From: Oscillospiraceae bacterium
GTDB taxonomy: Bacteria; Bacillota; Clostridia; Oscillospirales; Ruminococcaceae
DNA length: 64,000 nt
Reading direction: 5' to 3'
Assembly (NCBI GenBank): GCA_017512745.1
Contig: JAFWEV010000098.1
Coordinates: forward strand, 1 to 64,000
Of this stretch, positions 8,442 to 17,294 are shown piece by piece. The position numbers and the translations under genes were made by a program. The notes under the pieces are model-generated. The model saw nothing but the letters and a program-made list of their open reading frames with translations, was not told the DNA's origin and made no database searches. Positions within the stretch are counted from its first letter, which is position 1; each line of letters begins with the position of its first letter.

Positions 8442-8946
8442 AGCAAGACCTCTCAATATAGTGCTGTTCAATCCGCAGATCCCCCAGAATACGGGCAATA
8501 TAGCGAGGACATGCGCCGCGACAGGCTCAAGGCTGCATCTCGTCAAGCCGATGGGATTCAAGATAGACGATACGAAGATGAAGCGCGCCGGACTCGATTA
8601 CTGGAACTATCTCGATGTGACGGTATATGACTCCGCCGACGACTTCATGAGGAGAAACGAAGGGGAGGAGATGTTCTTCTTTTCATCCAAGAGCGTGCGC
8701 GGATATACGGAAGTCGAATATCCCGAAGGATGTTTCCTCATATTCGGAAGCGAGACAAAGGGAATAGACGAGACCTTCCTCAAAGAGAGGCTCGACAGGT
8801 GCGTAAGACTCCCGATGAGAGAGAACATACGGTGCCTCAACCTCTCGAATGCGGTAGCCATCGGCGTATATGAGGCGCTCAGGCAGCAGGGATTCAGACA
8901 GCTGAAAACCGCCGGAAAATTCGCCGTTGAAGTCAACGGACCGTGA
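8434..8946 (+). CDS. trmL: tRNA (cytidine/uridine-34-2'-O)-methyltransferase TrmL
   Basis: A 170-residue SPOUT methyltransferase. It shows NIVLFNPQIPQNTGNIARTCAATGS near the N-terminus, LIFGSETKGI in the middle and the knot motif LPMRENIRCLNLSNAVAIGVYEALRQ near the end. TrmL methylates the 2'-OH of the wobble base in leucine tRNAs using S-adenosylmethionine. Its length equals the family norm. It is translationally coupled to the upstream B6 kinase through an 8-nt overlap. Confidence 0.92.
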   Translation: MSEARPLNIVLFNPQIPQNTGNIARTCAATGSRLHLVKPMGFKIDDTKMKRAGLDYWNYLDVTVYDSADDFMRRNEGEEMFFFSSKSVRGYTEVEYPEGCFLIFGSETKGIDETFLKERLDRCVRLPMRENIRCLNLSNAVAIGVYEALRQQGFRQLKTAGKFAVEVNGP

Positions 8947-9024
8947 AAACGGCAAAAACCGGCCGAAAAAGATACAAAATGGTTAAAAAACGCCTTATTT
9001 AGGGCAAAACTGCATAAAAAATGC

Positions 9025-9053
9025 TTGCAATTGCCGATTTCGTTCTGTATACT
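9025..9053 (+). promoter_or_regulatory. Promoter of the rimP-nusA-infB operon
   Basis: TTGCAA (9025-9030) and TATACT (9048-9053) are spaced by exactly 17 bp. It lies 75 nt upstream of rimP and just before the leader hairpin at 9068-9094. Confidence 0.7.
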
Positions 9054-9067
9054 TCATATGTTAGGTT

Positions 9068-9099
9068 GAAAGAGTGGGTTTTGCCCACTCTTTCATTTT
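9068..9099 (+). terminator. Leader hairpin (attenuator-like) before rimP
   Basis: A perfect 11-bp stem (9068-9078 with 9084-9094) with a 5-nt loop is followed by ATTTT. It lies between the promoter and rimP, so complete termination is unlikely. It looks like an attenuator or RNA-stability hairpin in the operon leader. Confidence 0.6.
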
Positions 9100-9128
9100 G
9101 GATAAAGACCTTTTTGTGGAGGTGAAAC

Positions 9129-9605
9129 ATGGCAAAACAGTCTGTTGCAGACAGAGTGTGGGAAGCCCTCGAGCCTGTGGCCGAGAAACTCGGATACGAG
9201 ATATGGGACGTCGAATATCTCAAGGAAGGCGCGAACCTTGTCCTGAGAGTATATATCGACAAACCGGAAGGCATTTCCATAGACGACTGCGAGGCGATGA
9301 GCCGCGCATCCGATCCCGTTATCGACGAGATGGATCCCGTCGATTCGGAGTATTCCTTTGAGGTATCCTCTCCGGGGATCGAGAGAAAACTGAGACTGGA
9401 CAGCCATTTCGAGAAGTGTCTCGGAGAAAAGGTCTACGTAAAGCTCATAAGACCTGATGAAGACGGAAACAGAGAGTATACGGGGATCCTGAGGTCCTTT
9501 GACGGACAGTCTGTTTTCGTTGAAACAGAAGAGGAAAAAGTAATAGACATACAGAGAAATGCAGCCGCTCAGATAAGGCTGTGCTACGATTTTACGGAGG
9601 ACTAA
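9129..9605 (+). CDS. rimP: Ribosome maturation factor RimP
   Basis: A 158-residue protein of the standard RimP length. Visible landmarks are the N-terminal helix VWEALEPVAEKLGYEIWDVEYLKEGANLVLRVYID, the DDCEAMSRASDPVIDE block and YSFEVSSPGIERKLRL, followed by a C-terminal Sm-like barrel. RimP assists 30S subunit maturation in the cytoplasm. A strong GGAGGTG ribosome site precedes the ATG. It is the first gene of the canonical rimP-nusA-ylxR-ylxQ-infB operon. Confidence 0.95.
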   Translation: MAKQSVADRVWEALEPVAEKLGYEIWDVEYLKEGANLVLRVYIDKPEGISIDDCEAMSRASDPVIDEMDPVDSEYSFEVSSPGIERKLRLDSHFEKCLGEKVYVKLIRPDEDGNREYTGILRSFDGQSVFVETEEEKVIDIQRNAAAQIRLCYDFTED

Positions 9606-9614
9606 TAGAAAAAG

Positions 9615-10700
9615 ATGAAAAAGAAACCAGTTGAGACGGGTAATTCCGATTTCTTTGAAGCACTGGCACTCCTCGAAAAAGAGAGAGGACTGCCCGCCAA
9701 CTATCTGATGGAAAAGATAAAGAACGCCATCGTCATCGCCGCAAAGCGTGACTACGGCAACGGAGACAATGTCAACGTAGACATCGATCCCGCAACGGAC
9801 ACATTCAGAGTGTCTGTAACAAAAGAGATCGTTGAGACGGTCGAGAATCCGGGCACCGAGATCTCACAGGAAGACGCAATGCCCTACACGTCCGATCCCG
9901 CCATCGGATCCCTCGTAACGATACCGATCGACACAAAGAACTTCGGAAGGATCGCAGCGCAGACGGCAAAGCACGTTATCAGACAGAACATAAGAGAAGC
10001 CGAGCGTGAGCAGGCTTATGACGATATCAGAAGCAAGACAGGCGAACTCGTTCAGGCGACGGTCATGAGGACTGATCCCGTCAAGGGAACCATGGTCCTT
10101 GAGATAGGCAAGAACGAAGCCCTTCTGCCGAAGAGCGAGCAGGTACCGGGCGAGATCCTCAACGACGGAGAGAAGATCAGCGTTTACGTAGTCAGCGTTG
10201 ACGACTCCGCAAGAGGACCGAAGATCATGATCTCAAGAACGCATCCGGGACTCGTAAAGAGACTGTTCGAAGTCGAAGTACCGGAGATCTTTGACGGAAC
10301 GGTCGAGATCAAGGCGGTCGCCAGAGAAGCCGGAATGAGAACGAAGATCGCGGTATGGTCCAAGGACAAGGACGTTGATCCGCGCGGCGCATGCATCGGC
10401 CCGAGAGGGGCGCGTGTCGAGAGGATCGTCGAAGAACTCGGCGGTGAGAAGATAGATGTCGTTCTGTGGAGCGAGAAGCCCGAGGAGTTCATTGCGAAGG
10501 CACTCTCTCCGTCAGAGGTCATATCTGTCGAAGTCCTCGATCCGGATCAGAAGATATGCTCCGTTACGGTCCCCGATGACCAGCTTTCGCTCGCCATCGG
10601 AAACAGAGGCCAGAACGCGAGACTAGCAGCAAGACTTACGGGATACAAGATCGATATCAAGCCCGAGAGCGGTTACTACGAGAGCGAGATCGACGAATGA
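9615..10700 (+). CDS. nusA: Transcription termination/antitermination factor NusA
   Basis: A 361-residue protein with the NusA N-terminal domain (ALALLEKERGLPANYLMEKIKNAIVIAAKRDYG), an S1 domain (about residues 135-200, GELVQATVMRTDPVKGTMVLEIG) and two KH domains (RGACIGPRGARVERIVEELGGEKIDVV and AIGNRGQNARLAARLTGYKIDI). The length fits Gram-positive NusA, which lacks the C-terminal acidic repeats of proteobacteria. It binds RNA polymerase and controls pausing, termination and antitermination. Its stop overlaps the ylxR start by 4 nt. Confidence 0.96.
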   Translation: MKKKPVETGNSDFFEALALLEKERGLPANYLMEKIKNAIVIAAKRDYGNGDNVNVDIDPATDTFRVSVTKEIVETVENPGTEISQEDAMPYTSDPAIGSLVTIPIDTKNFGRIAAQTAKHVIRQNIREAEREQAYDDIRSKTGELVQATVMRTDPVKGTMVLEIGKNEALLPKSEQVPGEILNDGEKISVYVVSVDDSARGPKIMISRTHPGLVKRLFEVEVPEIFDGTVEIKAVAREAGMRTKIAVWSKDKDVDPRGACIGPRGARVERIVEELGGEKIDVVLWSEKPEEFIAKALSPSEVISVEVLDPDQKICSVTVPDDQLSLAIGNRGQNARLAARLTGYKIDIKPESGYYESEIDE

Positions 10701-10966
10701 GTAAAAAGATCCCGATGAGAATGTGCACGGGGTGCAGAGAAAACAAGCCGAAAAAGGATTTCATAAGGGTTGTAAGGAGCCCGGAGGGCGAGATCTCGAT
10801 GGATCTCACCGGACGTAAACCCGGAAGAGGCGCGTATATCTGCAGAAATGCCGAATGTCTTAAGAAAGCCATCAGGAACAAGGGCATAGAGAGAGCGCTC
10901 GGAGTCACACTTTCCGATGAAATATATGCTCAGCTGTTAAGTGAGATGCCTGCCGATGGAGAATGA
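10697..10966 (+). CDS. ylxR: YlxR family RNA-binding protein (RnpM)
   Basis: An 89-residue DUF448 protein: RMCTGCRENKPKKDFIRVVRSPEG at the start, GRKPGRGAYICRNAECLKKA in the middle. The C-x-x-C and C-x4-C cysteines are typical of Gram-positive members. The family binds RNA; in Bacillus it modulates RNase P. It is overlapped by nusA upstream and ylxQ downstream, in the invariant operon order. Confidence 0.92.
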   Translation: MSKKIPMRMCTGCRENKPKKDFIRVVRSPEGEISMDLTGRKPGRGAYICRNAECLKKAIRNKGIERALGVTLSDEIYAQLLSEMPADGE

Positions 10967-11279
10967 TTCTAAAGTGCTCAATGCCATAGGGATGTGCAGA
11001 AGAGCAGGAAAACTCGGCATAGGGATGGATGCAACGATCGAATCCTTAAGAAAGGGAGCCCCGCTCGTTCTGATCGCGAAGGATGCTTCGGACAGAACGA
11101 AGAGAAAGGTGACGGAAGCCGCTCAGGGCCTTTCGGAGACCGCAGAGCTCCGGTATACGATGGAAGAGATCGAGTCCGGAGTTGGCCGCAAGTTTGCAGT
11201 AGCGGCCGTCAAAGACAGAAACCTCGCACAGGCTGTGAGGATCGCCTTACAAAAGGAGGAATCAATTAATGCTGATTAA
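10956..11279 (+). CDS. ylxQ: YlxQ, L7Ae-family ribosomal-associated protein
   Basis: A 107-residue L7Ae/L30e-fold protein: [46 protein letters not shown]. It lacks a recognisable active site and probably binds K-turn RNA. ATG 10956 is chosen over GTG 10941 since AAGTGAG lies at good distance and the upstream residues are not family-like. It overlaps ylxR by 11 nt and infB by 11 nt. Confidence 0.88.
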   Translation: MENDSKVLNAIGMCRRAGKLGIGMDATIESLRKGAPLVLIAKDASDRTKRKVTEAAQGLSETAELRYTMEEIESGVGRKFAVAAVKDRNLAQAVRIALQKEESINAD

Positions 11280-13581
11280 GTATCGTCTGGGAGAACTGGC
11301 CAAGGATTTCGGACTCCAGAACAAAGAGATCGTGGCTATTCTCAACGAGAAATTCCCCGGAGATAAAAAATATGCAACAGTACTTACAGAGCCGGAGCTC
11401 AATTACGTCTTCAATGCCGTAACCAAGAAATATGCTTCGGAAAACTTCAACGAATATATAAAGATACCTGAACCTCAGGCAGCTCCCGCAGCCGCGGCCC
11501 AGACACCGAAGGCGCCGGCGGGCGAAGCTGTTCAGCAGCCGAAGCCGAAGAAACAGCCTCAGGAGCCCAAGAGAGACAGGATCACAAAGGTCGTTGATAC
11601 GGGCGCCGCTGCGGTCGACCTCGACAGGTACAACGAGAAGTACGACAATCTCGCTGATACCCAGGTCAGAACGGGCGGGCAGATGAGTTCCAGAAAGACC
11701 CAGTCACAGGGCAACAAACAGAAACTCAGCCAGAAATCCAAACAGGGCAAATACAGACAGATCCGCCAACAGAAGAAGGAGACCGAAGCAGAGAAACTGC
11801 AGAGGATCCAGCTCGAGAAGGCGAGAAAAGCCCAGCTCAAGATATCCATACCGGATGAGATCACGGTTGGAGAACTGGCGACAAGACTCAAGGCAACATC
11901 AGCCACGGTCGTAAAGAAGCTCATGTCGCTCGGTATCATGGCTTCTGTCAGCGATGTCATCGATTTCGACACCGCATATCTTGTGGCCGAAGAGATGAAT
12001 GCCAAGGTTGAGCGCGAGGTCCATGTGACCATCGAAGAGAGACTTATCGACGACACCGCCGATGAGGAAAAGGATCTCATGCCGAGAGCTCCGGTAGTCG
12101 TAGTCATGGGCCATGTCGACCACGGCAAGACCTCTCTCCTCGACTATATCAGAAAGACAAAAGTCACCGCTTCGGAAGCGGGCGGTATCACACAGCACAT
12201 CGGCGCCTACAGGGTCGACGTCAACGGCAAGCAGGTAACTTTCCTCGACACGCCGGGACATGAGGCCTTCACCGCCATGAGAGCCAGAGGCGCAATGATG
12301 ACGGATATCGCCATCCTGGTGGTCGCCGCGGATGACGGAATCATGCCGCAGACTATCGAAGCCATCAATCATGCGAAGGCCGCAGGCGTTTCCATCATCG
12401 TGGCCATCAACAAGATCGACCGTCCGACGGCCAATCCTGACAGGGTAAAGACACAGCTCACGGAGCACGGACTCATTCCGGAAGAGTGGGGCGGAGACGT
12501 TATCTGCTGCCCGGTATCCGCAGTGACAGGCGAAGGTGTCGACAACCTTCTTGAAATGCTCGTTCTCGTGAGCGACATGAAGGAACTCAAGGCAAACCCG
12601 AACAGATTCGCAAGAGGCACCGTCATCGAGGCAAAGCTCGACAAGGGCCGCGGACCGGTTGCGTCCGTACTTATCCAGAACGGTACTCTCCATGCCGGAG
12701 ACATCATCATTGCCGGAACTGCAGTCGGCAGAGTCAGAACGATGATCAATGACCGCGGTGAGCGCGTCAAGTCGGCAGGTCCCTCGGATCCGGTCGAGAT
12801 CGCAGGACTTATCGAAGTTCCGAACGCTGGCGATGTGTTCAACGCAGTAGAGGACGAGAGACTTGCGAGAGAACTCGCGGAGCAGAGAAAGGCCGAGATC
12901 CAGAAAGAGCAGTGGGGCAACTACACAAAGGTTACCCTGGAGAACCTGTTCAGCCAGATCGAGGAAGGCGAGAGGAAGGAACTTCCGATCGTCGTCAAGG
13001 CGGATGTTCAGGGAACGGCGGAAGCTCTCAAGCAGAGCCTCGAGAAGCTCTCCACTCCGGAAGTCAGGGTATCCGTTATCCATACAGCAGTCGGCGGTAT
13101 AACCGCGAACGACGTAATGCTCGCAAAAGCATCCGGAGCAATCATCATCGGATTCAACGTAAGACCGGATTCGAATGCAACGGATCAGGCAAAGCAGGAC
13201 AATGTCGAAATGCGCATGTACAGAGTTATCTATGATGCGATGAACGATGTTGAATCCGCCATGAAGGGCATGCTCGCGCCGAAGACGAGAGAAGTCGAAC
13301 AGGGAAGAGTCGAGGTTCGCGAGGTCTACAAGATCTCCTCTGTCGGTACTGTTGCAGGCTGCTATGTCACCAACGGAACAATTACGAGAGGAAGTCTCGT
13401 CAGAGTCGTCAGAGACGGTATCATCATCTATGACGACAAGGTCGGATCCCTCAGAAGATTCAAGGACGATGTCAGAGAAGTCGCTCAGGGCTATGAGTGC
13501 GGTGTAACGCTTGATAAGTTCACCGACATCAAGGAAGGCGACGTCTTCGAGACATACACGATTGAAGAGTACAGAGAGTGA
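11269..13581 (+). CDS. infB: Translation initiation factor IF-2
   Basis: A 770-residue GTPase. The N-terminus carries the IF2_N helix ([23 protein letters not shown]), then a low-complexity Gln/Lys/Pro linker to about residue 190 and a second IF2_N-like helix. The G domain has [24 protein letters not shown] and NKID. Domains II-IV follow ([28 protein letters not shown]-type end). It brings fMet-tRNA to the 30S subunit. Length is moderate for Bacillota. It is the centre of the operon. Confidence 0.97.
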   Translation: MLIKYRLGELAKDFGLQNKEIVAILNEKFPGDKKYATVLTEPELNYVFNAVTKKYASENFNEYIKIPEPQAAPAAAAQTPKAPAGEAVQQPKPKKQPQEPKRDRITKVVDTGAAAVDLDRYNEKYDNLADTQVRTGGQMSSRKTQSQGNKQKLSQKSKQGKYRQIRQQKKETEAEKLQRIQLEKARKAQLKISIPDEITVGELATRLKATSATVVKKLMSLGIMASVSDVIDFDTAYLVAEEMNAKVEREVHVTIEERLIDDTADEEKDLMPRAPVVVVMGHVDHGKTSLLDYIRKTKVTASEAGGITQHIGAYRVDVNGKQVTFLDTPGHEAFTAMRARGAMMTDIAILVVAADDGIMPQTIEAINHAKAAGVSIIVAINKIDRPTANPDRVKTQLTEHGLIPEEWGGDVICCPVSAVTGEGVDNLLEMLVLVSDMKELKANPNRFARGTVIEAKLDKGRGPVASVLIQNGTLHAGDIIIAGTAVGRVRTMINDRGERVKSAGPSDPVEIAGLIEVPNAGDVFNAVEDERLARELAEQRKAEIQKEQWGNYTKVTLENLFSQIEEGERKELPIVVKADVQGTAEALKQSLEKLSTPEVRVSVIHTAVGGITANDVMLAKASGAIIIGFNVRPDSNATDQAKQDNVEMRMYRVIYDAMNDVESAMKGMLAPKTREVEQGRVEVREVYKISSVGTVAGCYVTNGTITRGSLVRVVRDGIIIYDDKVGSLRRFKDDVREVAQGYECGVTLDKFTDIKEGDVFETYTIEEYRE

Positions 13582-13610
13582 TCCCCGAAATATTTACGAG
13601 GTAATCAGAT

Positions 13611-13964
13611 TTGGCGTCACACAGAGTAGAAAGACTCAATAAAGACATAAAGGTCCATCTCTCAAGAGAGATCCCCACACTTAAGGATCCCAGAGTGGAC
13701 TGCATGCCGTCAGTCGTGAGGGTCGAAGTCACCCCCGATCTGTCTCATGCGACTATCCTGATCAGCTCCGTATACGGACTTGACAGGGCTAAAGAGTGCT
13801 GTGAGGGGCTCAAGAATGCGGCAGGTTATCTGAGATCGTCGATCTCCAGATCCATGCACATAAGAAAAGCACCGGAACTGCACTTCATCCCCGACGGATC
13901 GGTCGAGTATGCCGATCACATAAACCGTATCCTGGAGAAGATCAATCATGAGTCAGAAGACTGA
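13611..13964 (+). CDS. rbfA: 30S ribosome-binding factor RbfA
   Basis: A 117-residue KH-fold protein: HRVERLNKDIKVHLSREIPTLKDPRV, then VVRVEVTPDLSHATILISSVYG and LRSSISRSMHIRKAPELHFIPDGSVEYADHINRILEKI. RbfA supports late 16S processing and cold growth. The start codon is TTG, supported by GAGGT at 13598-13602 with 8-nt spacing. It overlaps nrnA by 17 nt. Confidence 0.93.
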   Translation: MASHRVERLNKDIKVHLSREIPTLKDPRVDCMPSVVRVEVTPDLSHATILISSVYGLDRAKECCEGLKNAAGYLRSSISRSMHIRKAPELHFIPDGSVEYADHINRILEKINHESED

Positions 13965-14913
13965 TATAGCTAAAACATGCGAGCTGCTTACAAAGAGCGG
14001 CTCGCTTGCCATACTCACACACAAGAATCCCGACGGGGATACCCTCGGGACGGCATATGCGCTCTGGCACACTCTCGGCAGGCTCGGCATAAGGAGCAAG
14101 GTCATATCCGCTAGGGAATTTCCCAAAAGATATTCCGTGATAAAGGAATACTATGATCTCAATGCCGATGAGGACTTCACGCCCGATGCCGTCGTATCCG
14201 TCGACTGCGCGGGGATCAGCCTGCTTCCTCAGGAAGCCGAGCCCTACAGGGACAATGTCCTCCTTGCCATCGATCATCACGGAACGCATAAGGATTTTGC
14301 GGAATACCTGCTGCTCGATGCGGGAAGAGAATCCTGCGCCGGCGTCCTTTCCGGGATAATAGACGAACTCGGAGTGGAGTGGGACGACTATACGGCGAAA
14401 TGTCTCTATACCGGGCTGTCCACGGACACCGGATGCTTCAGATATACGAATACCACGGCGGAGTCGCTGGAACTTGCGGCAAGGCTGTACAGATACAACA
14501 TTGATGCCGCAAGGCTCAACTATCTGTATTTCGAGGAAAAATCCCTCTCCCATCTGGAGCTCGAAAGAGAAGCTCTTTCCGAGATGGAGCTCTATCTCGG
14601 AGGAACGATAGCCCTTATGGTCCTGACCAAGGATATGCTCGCCAGAGCCGGAGCAAAACTCAACGACATAGAGGGGATAACCCCCATACCGAGACAGATC
14701 GAAGGAGTAAAGGTCGGGATCACGCTGAGAGAACTCGATTCGGGGAACTGGAAGGGATCTCTCAGAACGATGGGTGAACCCGACGCGGCGGAGATCTGCA
14801 GAAAGCTCGGAGGAGGCGGACATCCCGGCGCTGCCGGATTTGAGTGTTCCGGCACGCTCTCCGACATAAAAAAACTGATCCTGGCAGAGACCGCGGCGGC
14901 TATCAACAGCTGA
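13948..14913 (+). CDS. nrnA: DHH-family phosphoesterase NrnA (nanoRNase / pAp phosphatase)
   Basis: A 321-residue DHH-DHHA1 protein. Motifs are HKNPDGDTLGTAYAL, VSVDCAG, IDHHGTH (the DHH triad) and GGGGHPGAAGFE near the C-terminus (DHHA1 substrate site). NrnA degrades 2-5 nt RNAs and dephosphorylates pAp. It sits between rbfA and truB as in most Bacillota. Confidence 0.92.
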   Translation: MSQKTDIAKTCELLTKSGSLAILTHKNPDGDTLGTAYALWHTLGRLGIRSKVISAREFPKRYSVIKEYYDLNADEDFTPDAVVSVDCAGISLLPQEAEPYRDNVLLAIDHHGTHKDFAEYLLLDAGRESCAGVLSGIIDELGVEWDDYTAKCLYTGLSTDTGCFRYTNTTAESLELAARLYRYNIDAARLNYLYFEEKSLSHLELEREALSEMELYLGGTIALMVLTKDMLARAGAKLNDIEGITPIPRQIEGVKVGITLRELDSGNWKGSLRTMGEPDAAEICRKLGGGGHPGAAGFECSGTLSDIKKLILAETAAAINS

Positions 14914-14925
14914 TATTCGGAAACA

Positions 14926-15795
14926 ATGGACGGAATACTGATACTGGACAAACCCGAAGGCTTTACGTCGTTTGACTGCGTCGCAAAGCTCAGAGGAATA
15001 TACCGGATGAAAAAGGTCGGCCACGGGGGAACGCTTGATCCCATGGCGACCGGAGTCCTGCCCGTGTTCTTCGGGAATGCGACAAAGACTATCCAATACG
15101 CGCCGGATTCGACAAAGGAATATGTTGCCGGAGTCAGTTTCGGGGTAAAGACGGATACCGGCGACAGGACCGGGACAACTACGGAAACATCCGATGTGTT
15201 TCCTTCGGAGGAGGAACTCCTGAAGGTACTTGAGGGATTCATCGGCAAAAGCAGTCAGATACCTCCGATGTATTCCGCTCTCAAGGTGAACGGGAAAAAG
15301 CTCTACGATCTTGCCCGCAAGGGGAAGACCGTCGAGAGAAAGCCGAGGGACATAGAGATATACGCTCTGGATCTACTGGATTACGATCCCGGCACAAGGA
15401 GAATAGAGATCCGTGTCAGGTGCTCATCGGGGACGTATATAAGGACCCTCGCAGAGGATATAGCGGAAAAGTGCGGTTCATGCGCCACGCTGAATTCCCT
15501 GAGACGCACGATGTGCATGGGATTCAGGGAGAGCGAAGCCGTACAATTTGAAACTCTTGAAAGTTCCGCGGATCCCGCGGAATATCTGAGAGATATGATG
15601 ACGGTATTCCGGGATGCCGAGGTACAGGAACTCGACGAGAAGAACGCGGACAGATTCATGAACGGCGCGCCTGTCCGGACCGATATTGAAACGGACGGAC
15701 TAATCAAGGTCAGGTGCGAAGACAGAATACTTGGAATAGCCAGAAACGAATGCGGATACTTGAAGAAACTCATACATCTTGCGCAAGGAGAATAG
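14926..15795 (+). CDS. truB: tRNA pseudouridine(55) synthase TruB
   Basis: A 289-residue enzyme with ILDKPEGFTSFDCVAKLR, the catalytic KVGHGGTLDPMATGVLPV (nucleophilic aspartate in TLDP), a central YSALKVNGKKLYDLARKG and VRCSSGTYIRTLAEDIAEKCG. It makes pseudouridine 55 in the T-loop of tRNAs. The C-terminal PUA-like extension is short. Its end overlaps the ribF ribosome-binding region. Confidence 0.95.
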   Translation: MDGILILDKPEGFTSFDCVAKLRGIYRMKKVGHGGTLDPMATGVLPVFFGNATKTIQYAPDSTKEYVAGVSFGVKTDTGDRTGTTTETSDVFPSEEELLKVLEGFIGKSSQIPPMYSALKVNGKKLYDLARKGKTVERKPRDIEIYALDLLDYDPGTRRIEIRVRCSSGTYIRTLAEDIAEKCGSCATLNSLRRTMCMGFRESEAVQFETLESSADPAEYLRDMMTVFRDAEVQELDEKNADRFMNGAPVRTDIETDGLIKVRCEDRILGIARNECGYLKKLIHLAQGE

Positions 15796-15802
15796 TTACC
15801 GG

Positions 15803-16678
15803 ATGGTGCAGAGAAACAGGACGATCGTAGCGGTGGGATATTTCGACGGAGTCCATATCGGACACAGAGAACTGTTCCGCAAGGCTAAGGAGATCGCAGA
15901 CAGAACGGGCTACAGGCCTATTGCCATAACATTTGATTTTTCGACGGCGCAGAGGCCGAGCGGCAAGGGAGCCAGCGATCTCTATCAGAGAGAGGAATCA
16001 TTCAGGATCATGAGAGAGCTCGGCGTGGAGCCCGAGATCATAAGATTTGAGGATATTGCCGATCTCTCGCCCAACGAATTCATCCACGGGATCCTCATAT
16101 CCGGATATGACGCGGAATATATCCTGAGCTCGAAGGACTTCAGATTCGGCAGAGGAAGATCTGCCGGAGTCTCCGAACTCAAGGAACTCTGCGCGGCGTA
16201 CGGGATAAGATCCGTCACCATAGAGGAGGAACTCTACGGGGGAAGACCCGTTTCAACGGCGAGGATAAAGGAACTGGTCGCCAACGGCGACGTGGCGACG
16301 GCGGGCAAAATGCTCGGGGAACCGTATCACTTTTCCTCAGTCGTGGCCAAGGGCAAAGGTCTCGGCAGGCAGATAGGATGCCCGACGATAAATCAGGTAT
16401 TCCCGAACATTTTAAGACCCGCAAGAGGGGTCTATGCCTCCGTAGCGGAAGTTGACGGCATAGAATACCACTCCGTCACCGATATCGGCATAAGGCCGAC
16501 GGTCGAGGTGGAGGGAGAATACAGAGCAGAGACACATATCATTGATCTGGATGAGGATCTGCTCGGAAAAGAGATCAGGGTGTATCTCCTGAGACGCCTC
16601 AGGGACGAGAAGAAATTCTCAAGTGTGGATGAACTCGTGAAGGCGATCCACCTGGATATACAGGAAGCGCTCAAATAG
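15803..16678 (+). CDS. ribF: Bifunctional riboflavin kinase / FMN adenylyltransferase RibF
   Basis: A 291-residue two-domain enzyme. The N-terminal nucleotidyltransferase part has VAVGYFDGVHIGHRELF and a later STARIKELVANGDV. The C-terminal riboflavin kinase part has GKGLGRQIGCPTINQ, RGVYASVAEVDG and GIRPTVE. It converts riboflavin to FMN and FAD. ATG 15803 is preferred to TTG 15779, which lies inside the truB end; AAGGAG at 15785-15790 serves it with a slightly long spacing. Confidence 0.94.
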   Translation: MVQRNRTIVAVGYFDGVHIGHRELFRKAKEIADRTGYRPIAITFDFSTAQRPSGKGASDLYQREESFRIMRELGVEPEIIRFEDIADLSPNEFIHGILISGYDAEYILSSKDFRFGRGRSAGVSELKELCAAYGIRSVTIEEELYGGRPVSTARIKELVANGDVATAGKMLGEPYHFSSVVAKGKGLGRQIGCPTINQVFPNILRPARGVYASVAEVDGIEYHSVTDIGIRPTVEVEGEYRAETHIIDLDEDLLGKEIRVYLLRRLRDEKKFSSVDELVKAIHLDIQEALK

Positions 16679-16725
16679 GCTTCCGGACGGACTGTACGCG
16701 CCGTCAGGACCGCAGTTTTTTGTTA

Positions 16726-16755
16726 TTGCAAATTTCAAAATGACTGTGATATAAT
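16726..16755 (+). promoter_or_regulatory. rpsO promoter
   Basis: TTGCAA (16726-16731) and a consensus TATAAT (16750-16755) are spaced by 18 bp, about 105 nt upstream of rpsO. Confidence 0.75.
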
Positions 16756-16756
16756 A

Positions 16757-16860
16757 CCTAGGCTACCTATCCGCGGGAACAGGAGTAACCTTGAGATCAA
16801 GGACCTTTCGGTACCTTTCCTGCGAATCAGGCAAATAAATAAAACGAAAGGAAAACAATC
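16757..16860 (+). promoter_or_regulatory. Structured rpsO leader, possible S15 autoregulatory RNA
   Basis: About 100 nt of leader lie between the promoter and rpsO. A small hairpin (CCTTGAGATCAAGG at about 16790-16803) and pairing between GCGGGAACAGG and CCTTTCCTGC can be drawn. S15 commonly represses its own translation through a leader structure, so that is the first hypothesis; I cannot fold it here. Confidence 0.4.
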
Positions 16861-17118
16861 ATGGTAGATAAGAAAGATATCATCGCTGAATATGCTATTC
16901 ATGAGGGCGACACAGGTTCTCCCGAAGTTCAGATAGCTATTCTCACAGCGCGTATCAATCATCTTACAGAGCACCTCAAAGAGAACAAGCAGGACAAGCA
17001 TTCCCGCCGCGGTCTTCTCAAGATGGTAGGTCGTCGCCGTAATCTTCTCGCATATCTGCAGAAGAAAGACATCGAACGTTATCGTTCACTTATTGCTAGA
17101 CTCGGTCTGAGAAAGTAA
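16861..17118 (+). CDS. rpsO: 30S ribosomal protein S15
   Basis: An 85-residue protein slightly shorter than the 88-89 residue norm. It contains [53 protein letters not shown], the near-invariant S15 core that binds the 16S rRNA three-way junction. Codon use is noticeably optimised (CGT arginines appear) compared with neighbours. It has its own promoter and a terminator at 17128-17160. Confidence 0.97.
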   Translation: MVDKKDIIAEYAIHEGDTGSPEVQIAILTARINHLTEHLKENKQDKHSRRGLLKMVGRRRNLLAYLQKKDIERYRSLIARLGLRK

Positions 17119-17127
17119 TCAGTAAAT

Positions 17128-17163
17128 AAAGGCAGGTCGGAGCTTTCCGATCTGCCTTTAATC
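17128..17163 (+). terminator. Terminator after rpsO
   Basis: A 14-bp stem with one G-T pair (17128-17141 with 17146-17159), a 4-nt loop and a short T-rich tail follow the rpsO stop. Confidence 0.85.
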
Positions 17164-17234
17164 GGTCAATAAATTACCCGCGGGGGCCCCGGGCTTAGCG
17201 GTAAAATCGATGAGTTTTCCAAAGAGGAAGAAGC

Positions 17235-17276
17235 ATGGATTTTATTGCTAACCTGGACGATGCGGGAAAAAAATAA
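17235..17276 (+). CDS. Possible 13-residue leader ORF before pnp
   Basis: ATG 17235 opens a frame of 13 codons (MDFIANLDDAGKK) ending at TAA 17274-17276. A purine-rich site GAGGAAG (17224-17230) precedes it, and pnp starts 18 nt after its stop. It could be a translated leader peptide, or a chance ORF in the pnp leader. A GC-rich dyad centred on GGGGCCCC (17184-17191) lies upstream. Confidence 0.3.
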   Translation: MDFIANLDDAGKK

Positions 17277-17294
17277 AACATTTAAGAGGTTAGT

